Part shown: piece after piece, positions 34,390 through 44,124 of the stretch
Layout: every line of letters begins with the position of its first letter
How positions within the stretch are numbered: the first letter of the stretch is position 1
Assembly (NCBI GenBank): GCA_037190225.1
Contig: JBBCJL010000009.1
Coordinates: 62,001 to 126,000, forward strand
Length of the DNA: 64,000 nt
Origin: MKSF01 sp037190225
GTDB lineage: Bacteria; Bacteroidota; Bacteroidia; Chitinophagales; Chitinophagaceae
Direction of reading: 5' to 3'
The notes under the pieces: generated by a model
Seen by the model: the letters and a program-made list of their open reading frames with translations, nothing else
Database searches by the model: none
Told to the model about the DNA's origin: nothing
Made by a program: the position numbers and the translations under genes

Positions 34390-35484
34390 TTAATTGATGA
34401 CGGACAGGCTGAACTGTTTTTGTTCACCCGTATCAGTTACCACAACTACTTTATAATTGCTGTTGGTAAAATTTGCAGTAGGGATCCTGATGATCAGCTC
34501 ACTGGATAATGGCTGATGGTACACCATTTTCCCGTTCAGGTCATATACATAAATGCTTATCGGCCTTTGGGATGCAACGGTGACATAATCCTGTGCAGGG
34601 TTCGGATATAGGCTTATTTCCAGCGGGTGGGAGAACTCAAGCTCCCTGATAGCTGAATACTCATAGTACCCGTCCAGGTCTACCATTTTCAAGCGGTACA
34701 GGTTTTTACCGTCAAGGGGACTTTCATCATAAAGTCCGTACTGCAGCTCAAAGCTGCTGTTGCCGTTTACCGCCTGGGTAGGAACGAACGCTATAGGTGC
34801 CCATCCCTTACCATCTGCGCTTCTTTCCACGATGAAGCCTTCTGCATTTTCTTCCTTATAAGTGTTCCATTCCAGGTGCCCTTTGGATTCATTTATTTTG
34901 GTGGCCTTGAATACGCCGATCGTAATAGGCAGCGGCGTGTTGTCAATATTAAATGAAGAGCTGAACTGGTTGGAGCTGTTACCGCCGAGATTACTGCTCA
35001 CAGAATACTGGAGAGCGGTAATACTGCTTCCCGGCTGCTTGATATGCACCCTGAAGCTCACATCGAAATTGGTGAATTCCTGGAAAACGGCATTATTGTT
35101 CAGCCGCACCCTTACGATATTTCCCGGGAGGAGATCTACGGTCACCCGCGGATCAAAGCTCAGGTCCATAAGGTTGCTGCCATCCAGCAGGTACTCCAGG
35201 TACGCCGTATTGTTAAATACGATGAACAGGTCATGGTCACCTGTGGCAGGAACTGTATAATCATTCGGGATATAATAGCTGAAAGTGAACAGCGCATTGA
35301 AATCATAGCCCATGAAATCCTGGGGCCCGGTGATTGCATTGCTCGCAGGAACAATGGGCGAAGTGGTAGTGCTGCCGCGGTAGGGGAGCGTTACTTGCAG
35401 GTTCGGCCCGGATATCTGTGAGAAAGCAGTGATGCCCGTTGTTATCAGTAGGAGCGATAATATAGTGACAAATAAATTTTTCAT
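34390..35484 (-). CDS. T9SS type A secreted protein, second gene of operon
   Basis: From ATG 35484 (364 residues): signal peptide 'LFVTILSLLLITTGITAFSQ'; residues ~20-190 are a beta domain without clear family ('FTFSYYIPNDYTVPATGDHD', 'VSFRVHIKQPGSSITALQYS'); ~195-290 a Fn3-like module ('GHLEWNTYKEENAEGFIVER'); then the type A sorting domain from 'LEISLYPNPAQDYVTVASQR'. The Fn3-plus-sorting tail closely resembles those of the two giant RCC1 proteins next door. It starts 13 bp after the stop of the 882-residue gene, so they form an operon and may act together at the surface. The frame is open to 35535, but the 35484 start gives the signal. Confidence 0.75.
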   Translation of the reverse strand: MKNLFVTILSLLLITTGITAFSQISGPNLQVTLPYRGSTTTSPIVPASNAITGPQDFMGYDFNALFTFSYYIPNDYTVPATGDHDLFIVFNNTAYLEYLLDGSNLMDLSFDPRVTVDLLPGNIVRVRLNNNAVFQEFTNFDVSFRVHIKQPGSSITALQYSVSSNLGGNSSNQFSSSFNIDNTPLPITIGVFKATKINESKGHLEWNTYKEENAEGFIVERSADGKGWAPIAFVPTQAVNGNSSFELQYGLYDESPLDGKNLYRLKMVDLDGYYEYSAIRELEFSHPLEISLYPNPAQDYVTVASQRPISIYVYDLNGKMVYHQPLSSELIIRIPTANFTNSNYKVVVVTDTGEQKQFSLSVIN

Positions 35485-35497
35485 ATGTGCGTGATGT

Positions 35498-38146
35498 TTA
35501 TTGAACGTTATATAATATGTATAGTACAGTAACATTGTTCGCAGGGGTGATGTCTCCGCCAGACCTGTTATTATTGATCGTGAAAGTGATGTTTTTCAGC
35601 TCATAGTTGGTAGACGTTCCTGCCTTGGTAAGCGTAAGGGGTATGTATTTGGTACTGTTGCCTTCAATGAAATAGTTGGCATTGGATTTTAAAATGTAGA
35701 ACAGGCTGTTGGATACATTATCCAGGGTCCAGTTCGCATGATCTGTCGTTACACCGGGATGCGGGATAATAGTTGTGTTTCTTCCTGTATTCAGTGATAC
35801 GGTATACGAGCTGTTGGACTTGGGAATGAGTATCCATACTTCTTTTTCTGTAGGTACATTATTGAGCTCCTTGATCACCAGGTCCATATCCACCTGTGTG
35901 GTGCTATTGAGCTTGGTATTCAGGGATTCCGTAGCCAGCATAAGATCCGGGAAGTCCACCCTCGGCAATGGCGCAGTTCTGCATTGCGCACAGGCAGTGG
36001 TGACCGTACAGAATGGCTTATTCACTTCTATGGAGCTGATGGCAAAAGGCACATTGGTATTGGGAGCCATTACCACAGTCACATAATACTCCACTTTATA
36101 GCCGCTGGAGATGAAAGGTATGGTCTCGTTGATATTGCCGGTACCATTGAAAGTATCCAGGGCGCTGGTTGGTGAAGATGTTACTTTCTGCCATTTCACT
36201 ACAGTACCTGCCACTGGCTGGTTGAAGGTGAACTGGATGTTGCTGGCAATGGTTGTTCCGGTATTGGTGAGGGTGGCCTTGTACAGCAGGGTATCACCGG
36301 CACGGAAGCTGGTCACATTGCTCAGCAGCTCTACCACTGATGTAATATCCGTGATATCACAGGCATCGGGGATACCGTTATTATCGGTATCTATGCTGTT
36401 ATCACAATTCGGATACGCGTCTATACAGTCGGGAGTGCCGTCATTATCCTGGTCTGTGATGATGGCCAGGTTATGGATCCTCAGGTTAGGCAATACCGAC
36501 AGGGAAACAAAAGACTCGATCATTACCGCGTTGAACGGTTTGGTAGCCATAAAGCCGACCAGCGAGGTCTGGCTGCTGCCCCCGTTGCTCAGGGAAAGCC
36601 CGGCCAGCTGCGCTGCGGAGAAAGCCTCCTGCTCTGTCGTTCCGTTAAAGGTCCTGATAGTGATATTTCCTAACAGGTTGAGATTAAGCAGTGCGCCGCC
36701 GTTGGATAATTCATAGCCGGCAAATGTGCCCGCAGCTACGAGGGAATCCAGCTCTACCGTAACCCTCAATGTGGATAAGGCAGCCAGCAATCCTCCTACG
36801 GACGCGTAATTGCCCTCATTCGCATCCACTACCCTGTCGGTGTTGCTGATGCCGGCCAGCAATCCCAGTACCGGGGCGCCGCTTGTCCAGCTGCTACCTG
36901 TCCGGATCGTGCCTTTGATAGGAGCGCTTGGACCAGCCGCAGCTGTTTTGAGCTTATTGATGCAATCGCCGCAGCTTAAGGGCTCTTCAAAGAATCCGTA
37001 CAGCTTGAGCGGCGGAGCGGTCTGCAGGTTGACTGTAGGCAGGAATTGCAATCTCACTTCATTGAATGGCTTGGTAGTGATAAAGGATAACATTTGCTTG
37101 TTGGCCGCCTGGTTTCCGAAATTGGAGGTCAGGGCGGACAGGGCCAGCAGCGAGTTTCCTGATCCCTGGTTGATTACTGCAGAGGAATCCTGCTTCACAC
37201 CATACAGATAAGTAACGATACGCACGTTCAGGTTGCCCAGCGCATCGAGGTTCAGCAGGCCGGCGGCAGAAGGCTCTACCACTACACCTACTCTGGTGCT
37301 GCCTGTCTTGTTGTAAAGATTCAGCAGGTCTGTTACACCTACGGAGTGCGTGGTAAGCGCATTGACAACAAAGCCCATAGTGACGAAATCATTGGAATTG
37401 CCATTGTTAAGGTTGCCAAGATTGGAAACGCCGCCCAGGGCGTTTAAGATCCCGGTAGTGGATGTTATGACTGTTCCTGTTCCCTGTATGAAGTCACGGC
37501 AGATGTTATTGTTCTCCCCGGGACAGTCTCCGTCCAGCAGGACCACTTCATGGAGCCTGATAACATCCAGCGCGGAGATCAGGCCGCTGTTTTTGAAGAT
37601 GCGGATCTCATTGAAGCTCAGCTGTGAGCTGTTAGGGAAATAAACGATCGAGCTTGTGCCTCCGTTCAGGATACCGCCTGTAGAGATCAGGTTGGAATAG
37701 GTCAGGGTGCTGACCACCACACCGTTGTTCAGCAGGCTGAAGCTCAGGCTGCCCAGCAGGTTCAGGTCAAGAACGCCGCCACCTGTGGATAATAAGATCC
37801 CGACAATTTTGTTATTGTAATTATTCCCGGAAAGCGCCTTCAGGGATATACCCTGGGAGCCGCCGAGCACACTGACAAGATTGCTCCATTCCGTATAAGT
37901 GTTAATATCACCATCCACTGATCTGGCCAGCTCGGCATTTTGAGTGGAAGTTAAACAAATGGTGGATCCCAAGATACAGGTAGTAGATCCGTTGAACATA
38001 GCTACTTCTGTATTGGCAGCTGTGATATTCGTGAGGCATTGGGCCTGCATTTTCAGGTTGGCTGCCAGCAGGAGGAGGAGAATTGTACATGTGCGTACAT
38101 AGGCATGAAGGGCATATTTGCCCATCCGGTGTAGATAAGACTGCAT
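35498..38146 (-). CDS. Secreted repeat protein with thrombospondin type 3 and DUF11-like parts
   Basis: An 882-residue secreted protein (signal near 'TILLLLLAANLKMQAQ'). Residues ~35-590 hold three or so related ~170-residue units marked by 'LLNLDALGNLNVRI' / 'LLNLNLLGNITIRT' / 'LDLNLLGSLSFSLL' and 'KPFNEVRLQF' / 'KPFNAVMIES' / 'LSFNEIRIFK'. At ~605-640 'DQDNDGTPDCIDAYPNCD' and 'DTDNNGIPDACD' form a Ca-binding thrombospondin type 3 segment. Then a DUF11-like beta domain ('GDTLLYKATLTNTGTTIASN'). The end, 'ANNVTVLYILYNV', lacks a typical sorting domain, so export may rely on the partner encoded downstream (inference). Probably an adhesin. Confidence 0.75.
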   Translation of the reverse strand: MQSYLHRMGKYALHAYVRTCTILLLLLAANLKMQAQCLTNITAANTEVAMFNGSTTCILGSTICLTSTQNAELARSVDGDINTYTEWSNLVSVLGGSQGISLKALSGNNYNNKIVGILLSTGGGVLDLNLLGSLSFSLLNNGVVVSTLTYSNLISTGGILNGGTSSIVYFPNSSQLSFNEIRIFKNSGLISALDVIRLHEVVLLDGDCPGENNNICRDFIQGTGTVITSTTGILNALGGVSNLGNLNNGNSNDFVTMGFVVNALTTHSVGVTDLLNLYNKTGSTRVGVVVEPSAAGLLNLDALGNLNVRIVTYLYGVKQDSSAVINQGSGNSLLALSALTSNFGNQAANKQMLSFITTKPFNEVRLQFLPTVNLQTAPPLKLYGFFEEPLSCGDCINKLKTAAAGPSAPIKGTIRTGSSWTSGAPVLGLLAGISNTDRVVDANEGNYASVGGLLAALSTLRVTVELDSLVAAGTFAGYELSNGGALLNLNLLGNITIRTFNGTTEQEAFSAAQLAGLSLSNGGSSQTSLVGFMATKPFNAVMIESFVSLSVLPNLRIHNLAIITDQDNDGTPDCIDAYPNCDNSIDTDNNGIPDACDITDITSVVELLSNVTSFRAGDTLLYKATLTNTGTTIASNIQFTFNQPVAGTVVKWQKVTSSPTSALDTFNGTGNINETIPFISSGYKVEYYVTVVMAPNTNVPFAISSIEVNKPFCTVTTACAQCRTAPLPRVDFPDLMLATESLNTKLNSTTQVDMDLVIKELNNVPTEKEVWILIPKSNSSYTVSLNTGRNTTIIPHPGVTTDHANWTLDNVSNSLFYILKSNANYFIEGNSTKYIPLTLTKAGTSTNYELKNITFTINNNRSGGDITPANNVTVLYILYNVQ

Positions 38147-38836
38147 AATTTACGATTTTTTATGGTTGTGATTTTGGTTCCGGTCTTAAGCAAATGGGGC
38201 TTACTGACACATAAGTGTTGCCCATATGCAAACACCCGTTACAATGGTATTGTAAGGGATGATTAAGATTTTGGTTTTGGTTTTTGGTTGGTTTTGGTTC
38301 GGTTTTGTTTGTTTGTTTATCATCTCATAGGCTGAAAAATTTTAAAAAAGTGAACAATAAGTGTTTATATTATATTTTTGTTATGAATTATATAACATTG
38401 AATTCATAACGCTGACAGGGAATATTTTGTTTAATCACATGTGAAATTAACAGAATACGCCCCGTTCAGCTCCTTTTTTCCCCGGATGCGGCAGTCGGTG
38501 ATACAGAAGTATCACGGCGTACATTCCGGGATAGCGGATTACGTTACAGCAAAGACAAGTTGGTAAAAATGAATAAGGTGCCGGGTTCAACGGGCGCCTG
38601 GGGGCGGGTTCAATATCCTCCCGGAACGCTTGTGTGTCGTTAGCAACCTGTGTGGGTAATGACAGCTGTTTGCTATCACAGGATTTTTATGGTGTGGCTG
38701 AATAGGGTGTCAAAGAACTTAGGCCAGCGCACCTCCTCAAAATCCTCATAAGCCGGTTATAATAATATTATATGGCATTATGCTATGCAACAAATGACAC
38801 TATTTTGCTAGTGTTGTGGCGGTAAAGTTAAAATAT
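38147..38836. other. 690-bp intergenic region with GGTTTT-rich low-complexity tract
   Basis: A 51-bp tract of G2T3-5 units (38269-38319) lies 120-170 bp upstream of the 882-residue gene on the minus strand. Between 38340 and 38460 the DNA is AT-rich; the remainder up to 38836 shows no gene. Transcription of the 38146 gene must start within this gap, but no full TTTG/TAnnTTTG pair was found. Confidence 0.45.
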
Positions 38837-39670
38837 TTAATGGACAAAAGCAACCATTTCCTCCGCTTCTTTAAGGATCTCCTGCAGCTCCTCTTTATTT
38901 TTAATGATATGGGACAGCTGCGCTTTCTGGTCCAGGAGATCGCGGACAAGTATGATATTGCTATTTAGAAGCTGGCCTTTCCGCATTTCGGATAAGGCTG
39001 TGAGGCAGGTAACGGGATAAAGATAAGCCTCATCTGTCAGGTTTTTGATAGACCTGCCTTCGGGATAATCCCAGGAAAGAAGATTGATGCCGTAATAGGT
39101 GCCGAAGTCTACGGTATCTTTGGTAAAATAGGCGTTGGTGACCAGCCATCCTTTGGTAACATACCGGTCCTTCCCGAAATAATTATAGGGAATCCCTGTA
39201 ACGTCCTTCATTCTTGACAGGAAATACATAGGGGTAGTGACCGGGATCTTGGCGTCCACATCATTCCGGAGCTTGCACTCCGCTATATGGAACTCATCAT
39301 CCCTGATGGCCACCACATCTATCTCGTGCGTGACGGCATGACCTCTCAGCGTCTGGCTGCTGGCGGTCTTATAGCCCATATAGTGCATAAGGCTGCATAC
39401 CCATTTCTCAAAATAGAAACCCGCGGGGCCCAGGTCGCGCAGCGCTTTCTTTAAGCTGTATTTGGCTGCATAGACCCTGCGGTGCTTTTTTAAATAATCA
39501 AAGGCTTTCTGGTACAGCTCCCGGGTACTGATCCCTTCGTACAGCTCTGAGGCTATCCGGTCATATACCTGGCTCACCTGCGCCTCCGAAGCGCCGGATT
39601 TTCTCAGTGACTGCTTTAAGCTTTCGGGTATGAATTCGACGAGCTCGCCTGAATATTTCTTTACTTTCAT
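38837..39670 (-). CDS. ATP-cone domain plus Mrr-type restriction endonuclease-like nuclease
   Basis: A 277-residue protein of two domains. Residues ~1-85 are an ATP-cone-like regulatory module: 'MKVKKYSGELVEFIPESLKQ', 'LRKSGASEAQVSQVYDRIA', 'YLKKHRRVYAAKYSLKKALR', known from ribonucleotide reductases and NrdR where it binds (d)ATP. Residues ~90-200 are a PD-(D/E)xK nuclease: 'FEKWVCSLMHYMGYKT', 'VTHEIDVVAIRDDEFHIAEC' followed by K, giving D-(x)n-E-x-K with an upstream Glu. It begins 30 bp after the sbcC stop on the same strand and is probably cotranscribed with sbcDC. Likely a nucleotide-gated DNA nuclease in repair or defence (inference). Substrate unknown. Confidence 0.75.
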   Translation of the reverse strand: MKVKKYSGELVEFIPESLKQSLRKSGASEAQVSQVYDRIASELYEGISTRELYQKAFDYLKKHRRVYAAKYSLKKALRDLGPAGFYFEKWVCSLMHYMGYKTASSQTLRGHAVTHEIDVVAIRDDEFHIAECKLRNDVDAKIPVTTPMYFLSRMKDVTGIPYNYFGKDRYVTKGWLVTNAYFTKDTVDFGTYYGINLLSWDYPEGRSIKNLTDEAYLYPVTCLTALSEMRKGQLLNSNIILVRDLLDQKAQLSHIIKNKEELQEILKEAEEMVAFVH

Positions 39671-39700
39671 TACAACCTTTTTTCTCCGGATGAAGGTACA

Positions 39701-42700
39701 TTAAAACTGGGATATAAGGCTTCCTCTCTGCTCGTCTTTCTCCACGTAGAGATATTTGGTGATATTCTCCTGCAATTCTTCCACGTGAGAAATGATGCCT
39801 ACGATCCTTTGCTCCTTTCTTAAGCTGTCCAGTGTCTCGAATACTGTCTGGAGCGTTGCCTTATCCTGCGTGCCGAAGCCCTCATCAATGAAGAAGAAAT
39901 TCCGCTCCTGCCCGGACCGGGCCTGCACGCTTTCCGCAAGGGCCAGCGCCATACAGAGCGATGCCTGGAATGCCTGCCCGCCTGAAAGTGTCTTAATGCT
40001 TCTCGGCTTACCGCCGTTCAGGTAGTCAGTGATCTCGAACTCATTCTGGTCGTTCAGCTGGAGCGACAGCTGGTTACGGGTAAGCCTGTGGAACCTTTCA
40101 TTGGCATAGGAGCAAAGCTGCAGCAGGTAGGAACGCGATACGAATTCTATGAACCTGTCACCCATGAACAGCTTCCGGAGCGTTTCGAGATGAGCGGCCC
40201 TTACCGCAATGGCGTCATAGGACCGCTGCAAGGACTGCTGCTCCCTGAGCTGCCTGGCCAGGTGCTCCTGCTGTTCCTGCATAGCGGATATGCTCCCTAC
40301 CAGCCTGTCCTTTTCCTGCTGCAGCGCAGCTACGGCATTCCGGTGCGATAGCAGCATACCCTCATCCACCGTCTGCCCGTTAAGCAGCGTTTCCAGCTCC
40401 TGCAGTCCTGCCTGCATGGTATTGTATCGCTGGAAAAAGCGGTCCAGCGCTTCCTGCTCCTGCTGTATGTCCGGCTGCTGCGCCAGGATCTCCCGGACCT
40501 GCTCCGGGGTGTCAAAGCCGGTTGTTTGCAGCGCTGACCGTATGTCGGCTTCCACCTGTGCTGTTGCTGCCTGGGACTGTGCGATGCTCTGCTTGGTGCT
40601 TTCCAGCTGGCCCTCTGTTTTGCTCACCTCCTGCTCCAGTTCTTTTAAGGCAGCGGCCAGGCTGTGATACCTGGTCTCTGTGTCCTGTATCTGTGCCGCT
40701 ATGATGCGCTTTTGCTGCTCTACGGCTTCCGGGCCCTGCCGGATATAATGATTGGCGTCTATAACGGCAATATTCGAAAAATGGATGCTGATCTCGGCGT
40801 CCAGCGCGGCTGCCTGCCTTTCTATGACCGCTACACCTTCTTCAAACTTCATAAGGTCCAGCCGGTGCCGCTCAGCCTCCTGCTGCAGGGTTTCAAGCTG
40901 TGACCGCAGCGCCTGCTTCTGCTGCTCATTCCCGAAAAATGACTGCTTCAATGCGGGATAGGATGGCAGGTCGTTCTTCTCTATGGTGTCAAAGGCGTAG
41001 CCGGCTTCATGTCTCGCCAGGTTAGCTTCTCCATCTGCCAATGCCTGCTGCAGCTCTGCAAGGGCCTTTCGGTGCCCGTCAGCTTCCACGGCCAGCCTGT
41101 CACAGGCTTTCCAGTGCCGTTCCAGCTCCCGTTCAGCTTCCCGGCAGGCGTCCAGCCGGTTACGGATCCCGGTCAGTTGCGGGGCAAGGTCTTCGGCCTG
41201 CAGCACCCTGGGGTGGGCGGTGGCTCCGCAAAGCGGGCAGGGACAGCCTTCTTCCAGCGAGTGGGCATACTGCTGCAGTTCCGATCGGATCAGCAATTCC
41301 TGCTCTTCGGCCCGTATCTCCTGCAGGGATGCCTGCAGCTTGTCCCGTTGCTGCTCAAAGAGCGCGGTATAGGCCTCCTGTTGCGCCGGGTAGGGTGAAA
41401 ACTGCTGCAGGGTATGCTGCAAGACCTGTTCCCGCTGGCTGCATTGCTGCCGGATCCTTTCGGTCTCCGCTGCGTATCGCTCCCTGGTCTGCAGCCACTG
41501 GTCCATTTGCTGTATCAGTTCGTAATTCAGGGGATGCTCCGCCAGTTCTGACTGGGCAGCTCTTACCTGCTGTATGTCCGCAGCCGTCTTTTCCGCTTCC
41601 TGCTTTTTACGGAGAATATGATCCTGCCCGGCGCGTATGCGCTGCTGCAGGTGCTCCTTATTCCGGAAGCAGGTGATGAGCCTGGTCGTAATGTCGAAAT
41701 CCGACACCTGCTTATGCTTGTCGGACAGGTGTTCGTATGAGCTGCTGACCACGGCGTACTCCCCGGCGCAGGCTGCTTTTTGTGTCCTCAGCCGTTCCAG
41801 TGCGCTTTCCAGCTCTTCCCGGTGCCGGTGCAGCAGCTCCTGTTGTGTGTGAAGATGCTGAAGCTGGTCCATATGGCTTTTGAAAGTAGCCTGTACACTG
41901 ATGTAGGTATGCAGCTGTTGCTTACGCAGCAGGAAGCCGGGTAATTGTGATTGTGCCAGTGCCGCTTCCTGGCGGAGCGCCCGGAGCCGCAGCCACTTTT
42001 CGTGAAGGGCTATGACAGAACGGAGGGCCGCTTCTTCTTTTTCAAGATGGTGTGCTGCTGCTGCCAGCTGCTGCCGTTGCCGTTCCAGCTCTGATGCGTA
42101 GAGGTCCAGCCTGGAGGGGTCCACGTCCGTATAGGCTTTCAGCTCACCTTCCAGCAGCAGTCTTTGTGCTTCCGCTTCTTTGTAATGCGTGCTGATCTTT
42201 TCGCTGAGGTCAAAACGCTGGAGCGCGAAGATCTCCTTTATCATCGTCCGCCGCTCTTTGGGCTTTAGCTCCAGGAACTCCCTGAACTGGCCCTGGGGAA
42301 TGATGATGGTCCTTTTGAAATGGTCATAGCTCAGCCCGAGGATGTCGGCGGCGTTATTGCTTACGGGTATCCAGCTTTCATTTTCCCATTTATAGCCGCT
42401 CCTTTCCTTATAGGAGATATCATGAAACTTCTTTGTATTCCTTCTCCAGCGTGCTTCGAATTTGTAGCGCACACCTTCGTATTCGAAAATGAACACAATG
42501 GCTGCTTTGTCTGATCTCAGGTTCAGCAGGTTGTACCAGAAATTGGTGGTGTCCAGCCGGTCATTTTCACCATACAGCGCAACGCTGATCGCTTCAAGGA
42601 TCGTGCTCTTCCCGGCGCCTACGGGGCCGAATATGCCGAACAGCCCGGTAGCGGTCAGGTCTTCAAAATCTATAAACTGTTCTTCCAGGTAAGCGTAAAC

Positions 42701-42730
42701 ACCCTGTATGGTCAAGGAAATGGGCAGCAT
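39701..42730 (-). CDS. sbcC: SbcC ATPase subunit of the SbcCD nuclease
   Basis: From ATG 42730 (1009 residues). N-terminal Walker A 'GIFGPVGAGKSTILEAIS', a long coiled coil (~180-800) with the zinc-hook 'CPLCGATAHP' in the middle (~residue 475), the ABC signature 'IKTLSGGQAFQASLCMALAL' and Walker B/D-loop 'FFFIDEGFGTQDKATL' at the C-terminus. It is the Rad50-like SMC-type partner of SbcD and processes DNA hairpins and protein-blocked ends. 13 bp downstream of sbcD, in the same operon. The frame is open upstream by 32 codons, but those overlap sbcD and lack family likeness. Confidence 0.95.
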   Translation of the reverse strand: MLPISLTIQGVYAYLEEQFIDFEDLTATGLFGIFGPVGAGKSTILEAISVALYGENDRLDTTNFWYNLLNLRSDKAAIVFIFEYEGVRYKFEARWRRNTKKFHDISYKERSGYKWENESWIPVSNNAADILGLSYDHFKRTIIIPQGQFREFLELKPKERRTMIKEIFALQRFDLSEKISTHYKEAEAQRLLLEGELKAYTDVDPSRLDLYASELERQRQQLAAAAHHLEKEEAALRSVIALHEKWLRLRALRQEAALAQSQLPGFLLRKQQLHTYISVQATFKSHMDQLQHLHTQQELLHRHREELESALERLRTQKAACAGEYAVVSSSYEHLSDKHKQVSDFDITTRLITCFRNKEHLQQRIRAGQDHILRKKQEAEKTAADIQQVRAAQSELAEHPLNYELIQQMDQWLQTRERYAAETERIRQQCSQREQVLQHTLQQFSPYPAQQEAYTALFEQQRDKLQASLQEIRAEEQELLIRSELQQYAHSLEEGCPCPLCGATAHPRVLQAEDLAPQLTGIRNRLDACREAERELERHWKACDRLAVEADGHRKALAELQQALADGEANLARHEAGYAFDTIEKNDLPSYPALKQSFFGNEQQKQALRSQLETLQQEAERHRLDLMKFEEGVAVIERQAAALDAEISIHFSNIAVIDANHYIRQGPEAVEQQKRIIAAQIQDTETRYHSLAAALKELEQEVSKTEGQLESTKQSIAQSQAATAQVEADIRSALQTTGFDTPEQVREILAQQPDIQQEQEALDRFFQRYNTMQAGLQELETLLNGQTVDEGMLLSHRNAVAALQQEKDRLVGSISAMQEQQEHLARQLREQQSLQRSYDAIAVRAAHLETLRKLFMGDRFIEFVSRSYLLQLCSYANERFHRLTRNQLSLQLNDQNEFEITDYLNGGKPRSIKTLSGGQAFQASLCMALALAESVQARSGQERNFFFIDEGFGTQDKATLQTVFETLDSLRKEQRIVGIISHVEELQENITKYLYVEKDEQRGSLISQF

Positions 42731-42743
42731 AAAAAGAGGTCGG

Positions 42744-43943
42744 TTAAGCGTGTACGATTTCTGTAAAAATATCCAGCAGCTCTTTTCCCGGAGATAAGCC
42801 GGTCTTCTGCCTGAAGTAGGCTGCAAACAGGGAGGTGATGTCCTGGTTCAGGTCCAGCTGCCGTGCCGTTTCCGGGTGGGCCTGTTCGCTGCTGATCCTG
42901 GGAATGATAAAGACGATCCCTTTGTGCGCATCATACAGCTGCTTTAATTCGCCGGGCGTTAAAAAGGTATCTGAAAGCAGGGTCAGCTCCACAAGGCATT
43001 CGGGGTGGCCGTTGAGCCACAGCAGGCAGGAAGGGATATCGTTAAATGTTTTCCGGTACAATGGCTTACCCTGTGCCAGCGGTATCTTCTGATAAGCGAT
43101 ATCCTGCCCGGGGCAGGCGTCCAGGAGCATTACATATTTATGCTGTCCCGCTTCGCTGAAGCTGTAGGCCAGCGGTGAGCCGGGATATACTACCGGCCTT
43201 GAAGCTGTACCGATATTGTGGTACCGGTGCAGGTGGCCTAATGCGGTATAGCCGATCTGTTCCGGTATCGCATGGGTAAAGATGATATCCGCATTGCCTA
43301 CTTTCAGGGGCTTTTCACCGTCCGGCTCTTCCAGCGGCTTTCCCACCTGCTGCATATACAGGTGCGTAACCAGGATATTGATGCCCTGCGTATCGCAATA
43401 GGTGTCTGCCAGCGTCTGCCAGTGCTCCTGCAGCAGGGTATGCAGCCCTGTGCCTTTATCATCGCCCAGGCAGCTCTTCAGCCGGTGCTCATTGGCAAAG
43501 GCGGTATGCAGTATCCGCAGGGGAGGGTGCTGCGGCAGCTGCAGCTCAAAGAATCCCTGGTCTGTCTTCGTGATAGCAAACCTGCCCGCTGCCTCGAATT
43601 CCTGTACCGCTGCACGGGGCCTGCCGATAAAGATAATGCCGCACTCCCTGGCCAGGGGATCAGGGCTGTCTATACGGTCCGGGCTGTCGTGGTTGCCGGC
43701 TATGGCTATAACGGGCCGCGCACCGTCCCTGGCCAGGCGTTTCAGGGTCTTATACAGCAGGCTCTGTGACTCCATAGGAGGGTTGAAGCTGTCATACAGG
43801 TCACCCGCGATGATCACCACATCTGCGGCTTCCCTGTCTGCTATGGCTATGATCTCTTCCAGTACCAGCAGTTGCTCCCCATGGCGGGAGAAATTATCCA
43901 GCCTTTTACCTAAATGCCAGTCTGCGGTATGTAGTATTTTCAT
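42744..43943 (-). CDS. sbcD: SbcD exonuclease subunit
   Basis: A 399-residue Mre11-like metallophosphoesterase: 'ILHTADWHLGKRL' (D-x-H), 'VVIIAGDLYDSFNPP' (GD), 'VIAIAGNHDSPDRI' (GNHD), 'NILVTHLYMQ' (H), 'GYTALGHLHRYHNI' (GH-x-H). All metal ligands are present. Works with SbcC as an ATP-dependent dsDNA exonuclease/ssDNA endonuclease. It heads a probable operon sbcD-sbcC-ATP-cone nuclease. Length matches the family (~400). Confidence 0.95.
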   Translation of the reverse strand: MKILHTADWHLGKRLDNFSRHGEQLLVLEEIIAIADREAADVVIIAGDLYDSFNPPMESQSLLYKTLKRLARDGARPVIAIAGNHDSPDRIDSPDPLARECGIIFIGRPRAAVQEFEAAGRFAITKTDQGFFELQLPQHPPLRILHTAFANEHRLKSCLGDDKGTGLHTLLQEHWQTLADTYCDTQGINILVTHLYMQQVGKPLEEPDGEKPLKVGNADIIFTHAIPEQIGYTALGHLHRYHNIGTASRPVVYPGSPLAYSFSEAGQHKYVMLLDACPGQDIAYQKIPLAQGKPLYRKTFNDIPSCLLWLNGHPECLVELTLLSDTFLTPGELKQLYDAHKGIVFIIPRISSEQAHPETARQLDLNQDITSLFAAYFRQKTGLSPGKELLDIFTEIVHA

Positions 43944-44056
43944 AAATAGAATGATGTCTTATTTAGAGGTATATCCTGCAAATTACAATATTTATGCAAG
44001 CAAACAGGGTTGAAGTTCCTGTAATACATCGCCAGAATATGACGTTATGCCGTAAG

Positions 44057-44101
44057 GAAAAAAATAAAAGAGCCTTGTATGCTGGTGCAACAGGCTCTTT
44101 T
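44057..44101 (-). terminator. Rho-independent terminator of argS
   Basis: Minus strand: AAAAGAGCC (44101-44093) pairs with GGCTCTTTT (44074-44066), followed by ATTTTTTTT. Confidence 0.8.
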
Positions 44102-44124
44102 GATAATCGTGATATGAACAGGAT

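Noticed and set aside
38269..38319. Possible CRISPR or telomere-like array
   Set aside because: The units are only 5-8 bp, irregular and have no spacers; simple low-complexity DNA.
41041..41676. 211-codon plus-strand frame inside sbcC
   Set aside because: Shadow of the coiled-coil coding region; Ala/Pro/Arg-rich translation without structure.
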